64,000 bases of DNA from Erwinia typographi (lineage in GTDB: Bacteria > Pseudomonadota > Gammaproteobacteria > Enterobacterales > Enterobacteriaceae): NCBI RefSeq assembly GCF_000773975.1, contig NZ_JRUQ01000037.1, forward strand, positions 1 through 64,000, read 5' to 3'. Numbering within the stretch: the first letter of the stretch is position 1; each line of letters opens with the position of its first letter. The translations under genes were made by a program, and so were the position numbers. Shown in pieces: positions 54,002 to 62,728 of the stretch. The notes under the pieces are model-generated. The model saw nothing but the letters and a program-made list of their open reading frames with translations, ran no database searches and had not been told where the DNA came from.

Positions 54002-54969
54002 TGAGCGACAATTTATCCTCTGTTGGTGCAGCCTTTGATGCCCGTTCGCTGGAGGCGATCAAGCGGGTGGCGCGGGAGGACCCGCAAAGCGGCCTGAAGG
54101 CGGCAGCAAAGCAGATGGAAGGGCTGTTTGTGCAGATGATGCTGAAAAGTATGCGGCAGGCGATGCCGAAAGGCGGCCTGTTCGACAGCCAGCAGTCAGA
54201 GATGTTTACCTCGATGCTGGATCAGCAGGTGGCCCAGGCGGTTGCCTCTCAGGGCAAGATGGGGTTTGCCGGGAGTATGTTAAAAAGTTTAGGCGGCGAT
54301 AGCCAGAACGTTGAGCAGGCCAGGACAGGCGCGCCTCTGCTTAACGATCTACAGAGGCAGATGTTTGCCCGATTCTCCGATTCCCCTCTTGATGCCCTTA
54401 ACCGCGCTATACCTGATGAAGGCGCACAGGAAAACAGCGCGGCCGAACGTCCAACCGGGCCGGTTCGCAATAATGCCAGCTTTATTGCCAAAATGTCGGC
54501 GCCAGCGAGGGAAGTGGCACAGAAGAGCGGCATCCCGCACCAGTTGATTATTGCTCAGGCGGCGCTGGAGTCAGGATGGGGTCATCGCGAGATCCCAACC
54601 AGCACTGGCGCGCCGAGCCATAATTTATTCGGTATTAAAGCGACCCCTGACTGGAAAGGGGCCACCACGGAAATAATGACTACCGAATATATCAATGGCG
54701 TACGCACGAAAATAAAAGCGGCGTTCCGGGTCTACAGCTCTTATTCTGAAGGATTAGCGGATTACACGGCATTATTGATGCGTAATCCACGCTATGAAAA
54801 AGTTTTGCAGTCAACCTCTGCCGAAATGGGGGCGCAGGCCTTACAGGCAGGCGGTTACGCTACCGATCCGCAATATGCGAATAAATTGATCTCAATCATA
54901 AGTAATGTCAGGAATGAATTAAACAGAACCGCCAAATCCTACAGCAGCGATCTTTATTCATTATTTTAA
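54001..54969 (+). CDS. flgJ: Rod-cap/peptidoglycan hydrolase FlgJ
   Basis: FlgJ caps the growing rod and opens the peptidoglycan. The 322-aa protein (E. coli 313) has the N-terminal rod-cap domain with KQMEGLFVQMMLKSMRQAMP and a C-terminal glucosaminidase-type domain (about 160-315) with the catalytic glutamate in AQAALESGWGHRE and YSSYSEGLADYTALL. It overlaps flgI by one base and ends the flgB-J unit. Confidence 0.95.
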   Translation: MSDNLSSVGAAFDARSLEAIKRVAREDPQSGLKAAAKQMEGLFVQMMLKSMRQAMPKGGLFDSQQSEMFTSMLDQQVAQAVASQGKMGFAGSMLKSLGGDSQNVEQARTGAPLLNDLQRQMFARFSDSPLDALNRAIPDEGAQENSAAERPTGPVRNNASFIAKMSAPAREVAQKSGIPHQLIIAQAALESGWGHREIPTSTGAPSHNLFGIKATPDWKGATTEIMTTEYINGVRTKIKAAFRVYSSYSEGLADYTALLMRNPRYEKVLQSTSAEMGAQALQAGGYATDPQYANKLISIISNVRNELNRTAKSYSSDLYSLF

Positions 54970-54978
54970 TCTGAGGGT

Positions 54979-55005
54979 TTTAGTTTTCTCAGAACTCACC
55001 GATAT
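54979..55005 (+). promoter_or_regulatory. Sigma-28 promoter of flgK-flgL
   Basis: TTTAGTTT (54979-54986), an 11-bp spacer and ACCGATAT (54998-55005) match the sigma-28 consensus TAAAGTTT-N11-GCCGATAA at 12 of 16 positions with exact spacing. It lies 10 bp after the flgJ stop and 70 bp before flgK, as expected for the class 3 flgKL operon read by FliA. Confidence 0.65.
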
Positions 55006-55075
55006 ATATAGTGAATGGCTGATTTACCTAAGAAGAATCTTATTACCCTTTTCACGATAAATAATAGCGGTAAAT

Positions 55076-56743
55076 ATGAACTTGATGAATATTGCCCAGA
55101 GTGGGCTGAGCTCAGCACAAGCAGCACTGAATGTTGTCGGTAATAACATTAATAATGCCTTCAGCGGCAGCTCAACGGATCCTTTTATCAGTGGCTACAG
55201 TCGGCAGAGCATTATGCTCGGCCAGGCTGGCGGTAAAACCACTAGCTACGGTTTCTTTGGCTATGGCGTACAGGTGGATGGCGTGCAGCGTGCATATAAT
55301 GGATTTATCACTAATCAGGTTCGTGGTGCTGCCACGGAGTACCATTCATTAAATAGCCGCTATGAGCAGCTCAGTCAGATCGATAATATGCTGGGCGATG
55401 ATACCTCGAATATCTCATCTTCACTGAACAACATCTTCTCTGCGCTGGAGAAAATGAGCAGTGACCCGGTGAATCAGGCTGCCCGCCAGGAAACGCTGGC
55501 GCAGTTTAAATCGATCGCCAGCCAGTTTAAAAGCAGTAGCAAGACCCTCAATGGCCTGGAAAAAAGCACCAATACCCAGATTACCCAGAACGTTGACGAT
55601 CTTAACTCCTATACGGAACAGCTGGCGAAACTCAATGCGGACATCGCTAAAATCAATGCGCAGACCGACGGTTTCCCGGCGGATTTGCTCGATCGCCGCG
55701 ATAATTTACTGACTAAGATCAGCCAGATTACCGGCATCAAAGTGGATGAAAATAACAGCAACGGTACGGTCAACGTTACGTTATCTAACGGCATGCCGCT
55801 GGTTAATGGTTCACGATCCTATCAGCTGGATGCCTCCTCTTCTGTGGAGAACCCGGCTAAAACGGTGGTCTCCTATATAGATGCCTCCGGCAATAAAATT
55901 CCCCTCGACGAAGAGAAAATGAGCGGCGGTAAGCTGGGGGGATTGTTTAAATTCCGCAATCACGATCTGGTGGATGCGCGCAACCAGCTGAACCAGTTGG
56001 CATTGCAGATGGCGAATAAATTCAATGAAGTCAATAAGGCGGGGTATGACCTGAATGGCGATGCGGGCGGCGATATCTTCTCCTTCGCCGATCCGGTTGC
56101 GCTGGCTAACCGTAATAATGCGGGCGACGCCAGTATGAATGTGACCTTCAGCGACATCACCGGGATAAAGGCGACCGATTATACGCTGGTGTTTAAAGGC
56201 CCTGGTCAGAGTGACTGGGAGATTACTCGCGCCGACGGCTCTGTTGTAACCCCAACCATCGGCGGGAGCGGCGAGTTGGAATTTGACGGCCTTTCCATCC
56301 AGCTGGCCGGCACGCCGGAGGTGGGCGACAACTTCCTGCTGAATCCGGTCGCTGGCGCCGCTGACAGTATCGGTGTCGCGATCGTCGACGGAAATCAGAT
56401 TGCCGCCTCCAGCTCTGCCGATCCTGATGACGAAAGTAATAATGAAAACATCAAAGAGCTGATTGCCATCAAGAATGAGGCGGTAGTGGGTAAAGCAACC
56501 CTTAGCGATGCTTATGCCAGCCTGGCCAGCTCGGTGGGGTCTTCCACTTCATCGCTGGAAGGGACGCTGGAAACCAGTGCTACCACTGCGGATCAGTTTA
56601 TCAATCAGCAGCAGGCGATTTCTGGCGTCGACCTCAATGAGGAGTACGTCAATCTGGAGATGTTTTCGCAATATTACAACGCTAATGCTCAGGTCTTAAA
56701 AACGGCGACCTCGCTGTTTGACACCATTCTTAGCATCAGGTAA
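55076..56743 (+). CDS. flgK: Hook-filament junction protein FlgK (HAP1)
   Basis: FlgK is the first hook-associated protein joining hook and filament. The 555-aa protein (E. coli 547) has the N-terminal SGLSSAQAALNVVGNNINNA (19 residues typical of the family) and the C-terminal YVNLEMFSQYYNANAQVLKT region; the middle is variable, as usual. FlgN would be its chaperone. Confidence 0.95.
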   Translation: MNLMNIAQSGLSSAQAALNVVGNNINNAFSGSSTDPFISGYSRQSIMLGQAGGKTTSYGFFGYGVQVDGVQRAYNGFITNQVRGAATEYHSLNSRYEQLSQIDNMLGDDTSNISSSLNNIFSALEKMSSDPVNQAARQETLAQFKSIASQFKSSSKTLNGLEKSTNTQITQNVDDLNSYTEQLAKLNADIAKINAQTDGFPADLLDRRDNLLTKISQITGIKVDENNSNGTVNVTLSNGMPLVNGSRSYQLDASSSVENPAKTVVSYIDASGNKIPLDEEKMSGGKLGGLFKFRNHDLVDARNQLNQLALQMANKFNEVNKAGYDLNGDAGGDIFSFADPVALANRNNAGDASMNVTFSDITGIKATDYTLVFKGPGQSDWEITRADGSVVTPTIGGSGELEFDGLSIQLAGTPEVGDNFLLNPVAGAADSIGVAIVDGNQIAASSSADPDDESNNENIKELIAIKNEAVVGKATLSDAYASLASSVGSSTSSLEGTLETSATTADQFINQQQAISGVDLNEEYVNLEMFSQYYNANAQVLKTATSLFDTILSIR

Positions 56744-56793
56744 TAGCGCGCCCTGTGGGGCGCAAGTCACTCATTCGATCACAGGAAATTGCG

Positions 56794-57717
56794 ATGCGAC
56801 TCAGTTCCCATTATATGTTTCAGCGTAGCATCACCAGCATGTCTGACGCGATGACCAACAATAACCGGATCTATAACAGCCTCTCTGCCGGGCAGACCTT
56901 ACTGAAACCGTCGGATGACCCTGCGGGCGCTTCGCAGGCCATCGTTTATCAGAATGCGCTGTCAACTATGGATCAGTATGAGACGGCCAGAACCTACGCC
57001 CAGGATGCCCTCGGGCAGCAGGATACGGTTCTTACCTCCATGAGCAATATTCTCACCAAAAATCTGATGGAGAAGATTATTGCCGGGGGGAATGGCGTGT
57101 ACTCCCAGGCCGATCGTGAAGTGCTGGCCACTGAACTGGAAGGTATTCGTAAGAACCTGATGGATTTGGGGAATACTAAAAACAGCAATGGCCGCTATAT
57201 CTTCTCTGGCTACAAAACGGCCACCAAACCTTTCGAGGCCGATGGCCTGTATCGAGGTGGCGATACGCCCCTCAGCCAGGGGGTGGCGGATAGCACCACC
57301 ATGCAGGTAGGACATACCGGCGCCGAGGTGTTTCTCAGTGGCTCGTCGGATGATGTGTTTGCCGCGCTTGATAAGGCGATCAACGCCCTGAAAAATCCGC
57401 TGGAGACAGACGAAGATCGTGAAGCGTTACAAAAGAGCCTGGACGAGTCCAATGTCTCTATTAAAAATGCAATCGACAATCTCGGTAAAGTTCAGGCTGA
57501 TGTGGGCACCAGTTTGCAGCAGTTGGAGCGCCTGAACTATACCAGCGCGCAGGAGAGAATCCAGCTGCAAACCCGCCTGCAACAAACCGTGGGATCGGAC
57601 CCCGATACCTGGACGCAGCTGGTGGGCGAATCGAAAATGTCTGATTTTGCCATGACTGCCTCAATGACGGTTTTCCAGGCGATGCAAAAAATGTCTATTT
57701 TCGCCCTTATGAAGTAA
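56794..57717 (+). CDS. flgL: Hook-filament junction protein FlgL (HAP3)
   Basis: FlgL is the second junction protein. The start at 56794 (MRLSSHYMFQRS), after ACAGGAAA, gives 307 aa (E. coli 317). It shows SAGQTLLKPSDDPAGASQAI near the N terminus and GNTKNSNGRYIFSGYKT in the middle, both typical of the flagellin-related FlgL family. It follows flgK closely, and a hairpin follows the stop. Confidence 0.94.
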   Translation: MRLSSHYMFQRSITSMSDAMTNNNRIYNSLSAGQTLLKPSDDPAGASQAIVYQNALSTMDQYETARTYAQDALGQQDTVLTSMSNILTKNLMEKIIAGGNGVYSQADREVLATELEGIRKNLMDLGNTKNSNGRYIFSGYKTATKPFEADGLYRGGDTPLSQGVADSTTMQVGHTGAEVFLSGSSDDVFAALDKAINALKNPLETDEDREALQKSLDESNVSIKNAIDNLGKVQADVGTSLQQLERLNYTSAQERIQLQTRLQQTVGSDPDTWTQLVGESKMSDFAMTASMTVFQAMQKMSIFALMK

Positions 57718-57747
57718 CGTTTTAATAAATATGATGCATTAATCCCC

Positions 57748-57780
57748 CCAGACAAAAATGTTTATATTTTTACTGTCTGG
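57748..57780 (+). terminator. Hairpin after flgL
   Basis: CCAGACAAAAAT (57748-57759) pairs with ATTTTTACTGTCTGG (57766-57780) with a small bulge. It separates flgL from the chemoreceptor gene. There is no clear T-run beyond the stem. Confidence 0.6.
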
Positions 57781-57849
57781 ATTCGTGAGGTTTTATAAGG
57801 ATAGTTGCCGTGTTAATGCGGTTAATACGGCGGCACGTTAAGGATTTCT

Positions 57850-59514
57850 ATGTTTAAAAATATTAAAGTATCAACAGGAATATACACCATCATCGGAATG
57901 TTTATGCTATTCCTGGTGTTGCTGATGACCATGAGTTTTTACATGGGCCAGAAGGGAAGTAATAATTTTAACGACAGTTTTACTAACTCAGCCAATATTA
58001 TTACGCTTAAACAGTCTATGGCCGACCTCAATCGGGGGCTGGCGCAGGTTAATGCCATCATGTTGCAGTCTGCGTTGAATCGTGAACTGGAAGAGGATGA
58101 TGTTAAAGGCGCCCGCGAATACTTCTCTACGGCAAAAAACGATATTAATGCCTTCATGAACTCACCTTTTCTCCACGATAATGAAAAAGCGATGGCTGAG
58201 GGTATTCGGGACGTGATTTATCGCATTCTTGATGCCAGTCAGACCAAGCTGGACTATGCGCTGAATCCTTCGCAATCGCCCGACCAGATGCATTCAGAAA
58301 TAAAAAATCGTCAGGAACTGTACGAAAAAGCCACCGCTTATTCAAAGCTTAATGATGAGATGAGTAAGGACTTTGTTCAGCAGGCAAAACAGGATTATAA
58401 GAATATTGTACTGATCATTATCTTTGCCAGCGTGGTCTCCTTGGTCTTACTGGTGGTGACGCGCATCTGGCTGAAGCAGGCGCTGTTTGTGCCGCTGCAG
58501 AAAACCTCTGGCTGGCTACAGTTGATCGCTGGCGGCACGCTAACGGAAAAGGTACATGTCGATCGCAAAAATGAAATCGGCATTATGCTGAACGAGCTGG
58601 AAAATATGCGTGAGGCGTTAACCGAGACGGTATCCGGTATTCGTAACGGCGTGGATCGCATTCATCGCAGTTCGGGCGAGATTGTCAGCGGCAATACCGA
58701 TCTCTCTTCCCGTACTGAAGAACAGGCTTCGGCGCTGCAACAGACGGCGGCGAGCATGGAAGAGCTAAAAATCACCGTACGTCAGAATGCCGATAATGCC
58801 TATACCGCACGGCAAATTGCCGAAAGCGCCAGCACCAGTGCGCGTCATGGTGGCGATGTGATGGTCACGCTTGACGATATTATGCGGCAGATTATGGAAA
58901 GCTCGCGTCAGATTGCCGATATCAACAGCGTGATCGACAGTATCGCTAACCAGACTAACATCCTGGCGCTGAACGCCGCGGTTGAGGCCGCCAGAGCTGG
59001 CGAGCAGGGCAGAGGTTTTGCGGTGGTAGCGGGAGAAGTCCGCAACCTGGCGAAACGTAGCGCAGATGCTGCGAAAGAGAGTCGGGCGCTGATCACCACC
59101 TGTGTGGCGAATATGAATACGGGGTCTCAGCAGGTAGAGAAAGCCGGTATGGCGATGAAGGATATTGTCAAATCCGTCGTTCAGGTCACCGATATTATGG
59201 CCGAAATTACCTCCGCCTCGGATGAACAGAGTACCGGCATTAATCAGATAGCTCAGGCAGTGAATGAGATGGATCTGGTGACTCAGCAGAATGCCTCAAT
59301 GGTTGAAGAGTCGGCCACGGCGGCCAATAATATGGAAGAGCAGGTCGAGCAGCTTGGCGAACTGGTTTCGCAATTCAAAGTTGATGAAAGCGAGCTGAAT
59401 AATAAATCTTCCGACAAGATTTATAAACAGACTCAGCTGCCGACTATTTTGCCAAAAAGTAAAAAAATTAGTCATCATGATCATGCCGATGACGATCGGT
59501 GGGAAACCTTTTGA
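57850..59514 (+). CDS. Methyl-accepting chemotaxis receptor with xWETF tether
   Basis: This 554-aa inner-membrane receptor has a first membrane helix (about 11-32), a four-helix-type periplasmic domain (33-185), a second helix (about 186-206), a HAMP domain (to about 260) and a cytoplasmic signalling hairpin with NQTNILALNAAVEAARAGE and GFAVVAGEVRNLAKRSA. The last five residues are RWETF, equivalent to the NWETF/NWESF pentapeptide by which Tsr/Tar recruit CheR and CheB, so it should behave as a major, self-adapting receptor. The ligand cannot be read from the sequence. It sits between flgL and fliA. Confidence 0.93.
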   Translation: MFKNIKVSTGIYTIIGMFMLFLVLLMTMSFYMGQKGSNNFNDSFTNSANIITLKQSMADLNRGLAQVNAIMLQSALNRELEEDDVKGAREYFSTAKNDINAFMNSPFLHDNEKAMAEGIRDVIYRILDASQTKLDYALNPSQSPDQMHSEIKNRQELYEKATAYSKLNDEMSKDFVQQAKQDYKNIVLIIIFASVVSLVLLVVTRIWLKQALFVPLQKTSGWLQLIAGGTLTEKVHVDRKNEIGIMLNELENMREALTETVSGIRNGVDRIHRSSGEIVSGNTDLSSRTEEQASALQQTAASMEELKITVRQNADNAYTARQIAESASTSARHGGDVMVTLDDIMRQIMESSRQIADINSVIDSIANQTNILALNAAVEAARAGEQGRGFAVVAGEVRNLAKRSADAAKESRALITTCVANMNTGSQQVEKAGMAMKDIVKSVVQVTDIMAEITSASDEQSTGINQIAQAVNEMDLVTQQNASMVEESATAANNMEEQVEQLGELVSQFKVDESELNNKSSDKIYKQTQLPTILPKSKKISHHDHADDDRWETF

Positions 59515-59616
59515 ATAACTCAAATTAGGTGAATTCCTGAGCGCTTATCTGGCTATGTGAATGAGGTAAGGTCGGCGATAATACTCGCGTGGACCTTACT
59601 AATTGGAATAGTTATT

Positions 59617-60339
59617 GTGAATGGAATATATACCCTCGGGGGTATGGTCGATAAGAACAGTTTGTGGAAAGAATATGGCTATCTGGTACGGAAAGAAGCA
59701 TTACGCTTACAGGTTCGTTTACCACCCAGTATCGAACTTGACGACCTTATCCAGGCCGGTTCAATAGGATTTCTCAACGCCATTGACGACTATGACCCCA
59801 AACGAGGTATTGTACTCGCCAGCTGGATAACCCAGCGTATTCGCTGGGCGCTGATGGATGAACTGAGAGAGAGGGACTGGGCATCTCGCCGGGTGCGTAA
59901 TAATGCCAGGGGCGTTTCCGCCGCTATTCAGCGCATCGAACAGCGAACTGGAAACGCCGCCAGCGAGCCGGAAATCGCGGCAGAGCTTGGCGTGACCTTG
60001 CAGGAATATCAGCAAATGCTGTCGGACAGCAACAGCAGCATCATCTGTTCTTTGGATGAATTGATGGAACGCGCCGGTGATACCATTGAGCAGGTTGATA
60101 CCCGTCATGAAAAGCTGGACCCGCTGCATGAGTTATCCGCGAACTGCGTGAAGCGGCAAATTAGTAACGAAATAAAATTGTTGCCAGAAAGGGAACAGCT
60201 ATTATTGAGCCTCTATTATCAGCAGGAGTTCAATATGAAAGAAGTGAGTATTATGCTTGGCGTTACCGAAACGCGGGTCAGTCAGTTACATAGCCAGATC
60301 ATGAAACGTCTTCGGGCAAGGCTGCTCCCCCGGCAGTAA
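59617..60339 (+). CDS. fliA: Flagellar sigma factor FliA (sigma-28)
   Basis: FliA directs RNA polymerase to late flagellar and chemotaxis promoters and is held by FlgM. The frame is open from 59557, but the GTG at 59617 aligns with the E. coli start, has GGAA 8 bp upstream, and gives 240 aa (E. coli 239). Region 2 has LDDLIQAGSIGFLNAIDDYD and WITQRIRWALMDELRERDW; region 4 has LPEREQLLLSLYYQQE and VTETRVSQLHSQIMKRLR. It is somewhat divergent and lies away from its usual fliAZ/fliC neighbours. Confidence 0.95.
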   Translation: MNGIYTLGGMVDKNSLWKEYGYLVRKEALRLQVRLPPSIELDDLIQAGSIGFLNAIDDYDPKRGIVLASWITQRIRWALMDELRERDWASRRVRNNARGVSAAIQRIEQRTGNAASEPEIAAELGVTLQEYQQMLSDSNSSIICSLDELMERAGDTIEQVDTRHEKLDPLHELSANCVKRQISNEIKLLPEREQLLLSLYYQQEFNMKEVSIMLGVTETRVSQLHSQIMKRLRARLLPRQ

Positions 60340-60821
60340 TGACGTAACATATTAATGGTTTATTATTGTTAGATTTAACATTTTGGGTCGCCCTTAACCA
60401 CTCGTTACATTAGCAGTGTTCAGTGTAACATAAGCGTCTCAATAATTTTGAATGTTGTAAGCAGTCATCAGTCGGTTTGTATTTATCACTCAGTTAAAGA
60501 ACAGGTTAATAACGTTATAAATTGCTGGTCGAATAACAGGTAAAGCTAACAGGCTAACGTCATAACTTTTAAGTTTTTTTTAAACGCTGGCGCTCATTCT
60601 TTCCTGTAATATTCCTAATAATTGTGTTGTTTTTGGGTTGTTTATATCATTTTTTATGTAAAGGCGTTTGAATAGTTTGCTTTTGTTTAGGATAATTCCG
60701 GAATGAATAAGGCGATGCAATAATTCAATATTATTTATGTTCGCAAATGAACTGGCATGCCGATCAAAAAATTACCAATTGTTAATTTCGATCACAATAA
60801 AGTACAAGAGGCGTAAGGGGC
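60340..60821. promoter_or_regulatory. Long A+T-rich regulatory region before flhDC
   Basis: This 482-bp stretch has no credible gene and is the most A+T-rich part of the window, with many T and A runs. Its place before the master operon suggests a complex promoter with a long leader, as in E. coli, where CRP, H-NS and others act. The half-site-like CGATCACA near 60789 is the only CRP-like element seen, too close to the gene to be convincing. Confidence 0.5.
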
Positions 60822-61163
60822 ATGATGAACACGAACAGGGACGACCAGCTCCAGGGTATCCATAGTCTTAATCTTTCTTATCTTTTACTGGCACAGCAGT
60901 TGATTCGGGACGATAAACTTGCCGCCGGTTTCCGTCTGGGCCTGAACGAGGAGACGATGGATCTGCTGAAAGATTTGTCTTCACTTCAACTGATCAAACT
61001 GTCTACCACCAGTCAGCTAATTTGTCGCCTACGCGTTGATAATGAAATGGTGATTAATTGCCTGACAAAAGATTCCCGTATCGATGCGCTGCAGCAAATC
61101 CATACTGGCATCCTTTTATCCACTGACTTACTCAATTCGCTGTCGGAACTGCATACTCAATAA
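60822..61163 (+). CDS. flhD: Flagellar master regulator subunit FlhD
   Basis: FlhD with FlhC forms the activator of class 2 flagellar operons. The 113-aa protein (E. coli 116) shows LNLSYLLLAQQLIRDDK, the LICRL segment with the cysteine that links the FlhD dimer in E. coli, and DALQQIHTGILLSTDLLN. Two ATG codons in a row start it. The N terminus is divergent. Confidence 0.93.
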   Translation: MMNTNRDDQLQGIHSLNLSYLLLAQQLIRDDKLAAGFRLGLNEETMDLLKDLSSLQLIKLSTTSQLICRLRVDNEMVINCLTKDSRIDALQQIHTGILLSTDLLNSLSELHTQ

Positions 61164-61178
61164 ACAAGGGAACGAGTA

Positions 61179-61733
61179 ATGAATGAGAAAAGTATTTTGG
61201 ATGAAATCAAAGATATCAGGATCGCAGTGGAGCTGATTTCGTTTGGTGCGCGCATACAGGTTCTGGAGAGTGAAACGAACCTGAGCCGCCGCAGACTGTT
61301 AAAACTTTATAAAGAGTTGAGAGGGTGCCCGCCGCCAAGAGGAATGCTGCCGTTTTCCGCTGACTGGTTCCTGGCATGGGAGCAAAATATTCACTCTTCC
61401 ATGTTTTATAATATTTATCTCTATTTTCAGAGAACCGAAAAATGTCGGCCTATCGAAGCGACGATCAAAGCTTACCGTCTCTATCTGGAGCAGTGCCCCA
61501 TTCTGCCAGGCGCTAAGCCTGTGCTGGGTCTGACCCGCGCCTGGACCCTGCTGCGCTTTATTGACTGCGGCATGATTGTGCATACCGAGTGCTGTGCCTG
61601 TAAAGGCGGCTTCGTGACCACCGCGCAGTCAGCAAAGGATCCGTTTACCTGTAGCTTATGTTCGCCGCCTTCACGAGCAAATAAGAAAACGAATCCGAAT
61701 ATCTTCCCCCTGAATTATGCCAGTCAGGTGTGA
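61179..61733 (+). CDS. flhC: Flagellar master regulator subunit FlhC
   Basis: FlhC is the DNA-binding partner in the FlhD4C2 complex. The 184-aa protein (E. coli 192) has ISFGARIQVLESETNLSRRR, LYKELRGCPPPRGMLPFS and the four zinc cysteines in CCACKGG and CSLC near residues 143-165. The C-terminal tail is shorter than in E. coli. It follows flhD by 15 bp. Confidence 0.94.
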   Translation: MNEKSILDEIKDIRIAVELISFGARIQVLESETNLSRRRLLKLYKELRGCPPPRGMLPFSADWFLAWEQNIHSSMFYNIYLYFQRTEKCRPIEATIKAYRLYLEQCPILPGAKPVLGLTRAWTLLRFIDCGMIVHTECCACKGGFVTTAQSAKDPFTCSLCSPPSRANKKTNPNIFPLNYASQV

Positions 61734-61837
61734 AGACCGTTAACTGAAATTTTTATCAACCGAGACCTTCTGACGTAAGGTGAGCCTGTCATCATCAAAA
61801 ACAGGGAAATGAGTTTTCAAATGAATAAGGATATCTT

Positions 61838-62728
61838 GTGCTGGTACTTATTGGTTATTTTGTAGTATTTGCTACGGTATTTGGTGGCTTTGTGCTTGCT
61901 GGCGGTGAGCTGGGGGCATTGTATCAGCCGACGGAAGTGTTAATTATTGGTGGTGCTGGCGTTGGCGCTTTCATTGTAGGTAATAACGGTAAAGCTATAA
62001 AGGCAACAATGAAGGCGATGCCGCATCTTTTCCAGGGTTCGCATTATACCAAAGCCTTGTATATGGACCTGATGGCAATGATGTATTTGTTGCTTAATAA
62101 GGGACGACAGAGCGGTATGATGTCGCTGGAAAAGGATGTGGAAGATCCGCAAAATAGCCCTATCTTTTCGGCTTACCCGCGGCTGATGCGTAACGCCATC
62201 CTGATGAATTTTGTCTGTGACTATCTGCGTCTGATGGTCGGCGGCAACATGAACGCATTTGAATTAGAAGCGTTGATGGATGTTGAAATGGAAACGCTGG
62301 AGCATGAGCACGAAGTGCCTGCGGCCAGTTTGAATAGCGTCGGCGATGCCTTTCCGGCCTTTGGCATCGTGGCGGCGGTAATGGGCGTTGTTAACGCCCT
62401 GGCTGCCGCTGACCGTCCTGCGGCCGAGCTGGGCGAACTTATTGCTCACGCAATGGTGGGAACCTTCCTCGGCATCCTGCTGGCCTATGGATTTGTTTTA
62501 CCGCTGGCGACCTTGCTGCGGCAGAAAAGCACCGAAGAAATCAAAATGCTTGAGTGCATTAAAGTGACGCTGCTCTCCGCTGTGAACGGCTGCGCACCGC
62601 AAATTGCGGTGGAGTATGGCCGTAAGTCTCTCTATTCAACGGAGCGCCCCGGTTTTCAGGAGTTGGAAGAGCATGTCCGTCAGGCTAAATCTTCTGCTTC
62701 CTCTTCCGGGACGGACAGCGCGGCATGA
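61838..62728 (+). CDS. motA: Flagellar stator protein MotA
   Basis: MotA with MotB forms the proton channel that drives rotation. It starts at a GTG, as in E. coli, with AAGGA 7 bp upstream, and has 296 aa (E. coli 295). Four membrane helices are seen; the conserved proline in DAFPAFGIVAAVMGVV and the block ADRPAAELGELIAHAMVGTF (in part) are typical. It overlaps motB by 4 bp. Confidence 0.95.
   Translation: MLVLIGYFVVFATVFGGFVLAGGELGALYQPTEVLIIGGAGVGAFIVGNNGKAIKATMKAMPHLFQGSHYTKALYMDLMAMMYLLLNKGRQSGMMSLEKDVEDPQNSPIFSAYPRLMRNAILMNFVCDYLRLMVGGNMNAFELEALMDVEMETLEHEHEVPAASLNSVGDAFPAFGIVAAVMGVVNALAAADRPAAELGELIAHAMVGTFLGILLAYGFVLPLATLLRQKSTEEIKMLECIKVTLLSAVNGCAPQIAVEYGRKSLYSTERPGFQELEEHVRQAKSSASSSGTDSAA

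Noticed and set aside
57781-57849. A sigma-28 promoter before the chemoreceptor gene
   Set aside because: GCCG occurs near 57810 but the rest of the -10 and the -35 do not fit, so no site was called.
59555-59581. A sigma-28 promoter just before fliA
   Set aside because: GGCGATAA at 59574-59581 resembles the -10, but the bases 11 bp upstream (ATGTGAAT) do not resemble the -35.
60780-60800. A CRP site before flhD
   Set aside because: Only one half-site-like element (CGATCACA) is visible, and it is within 35 bp of the start codon, too close for an activating site.
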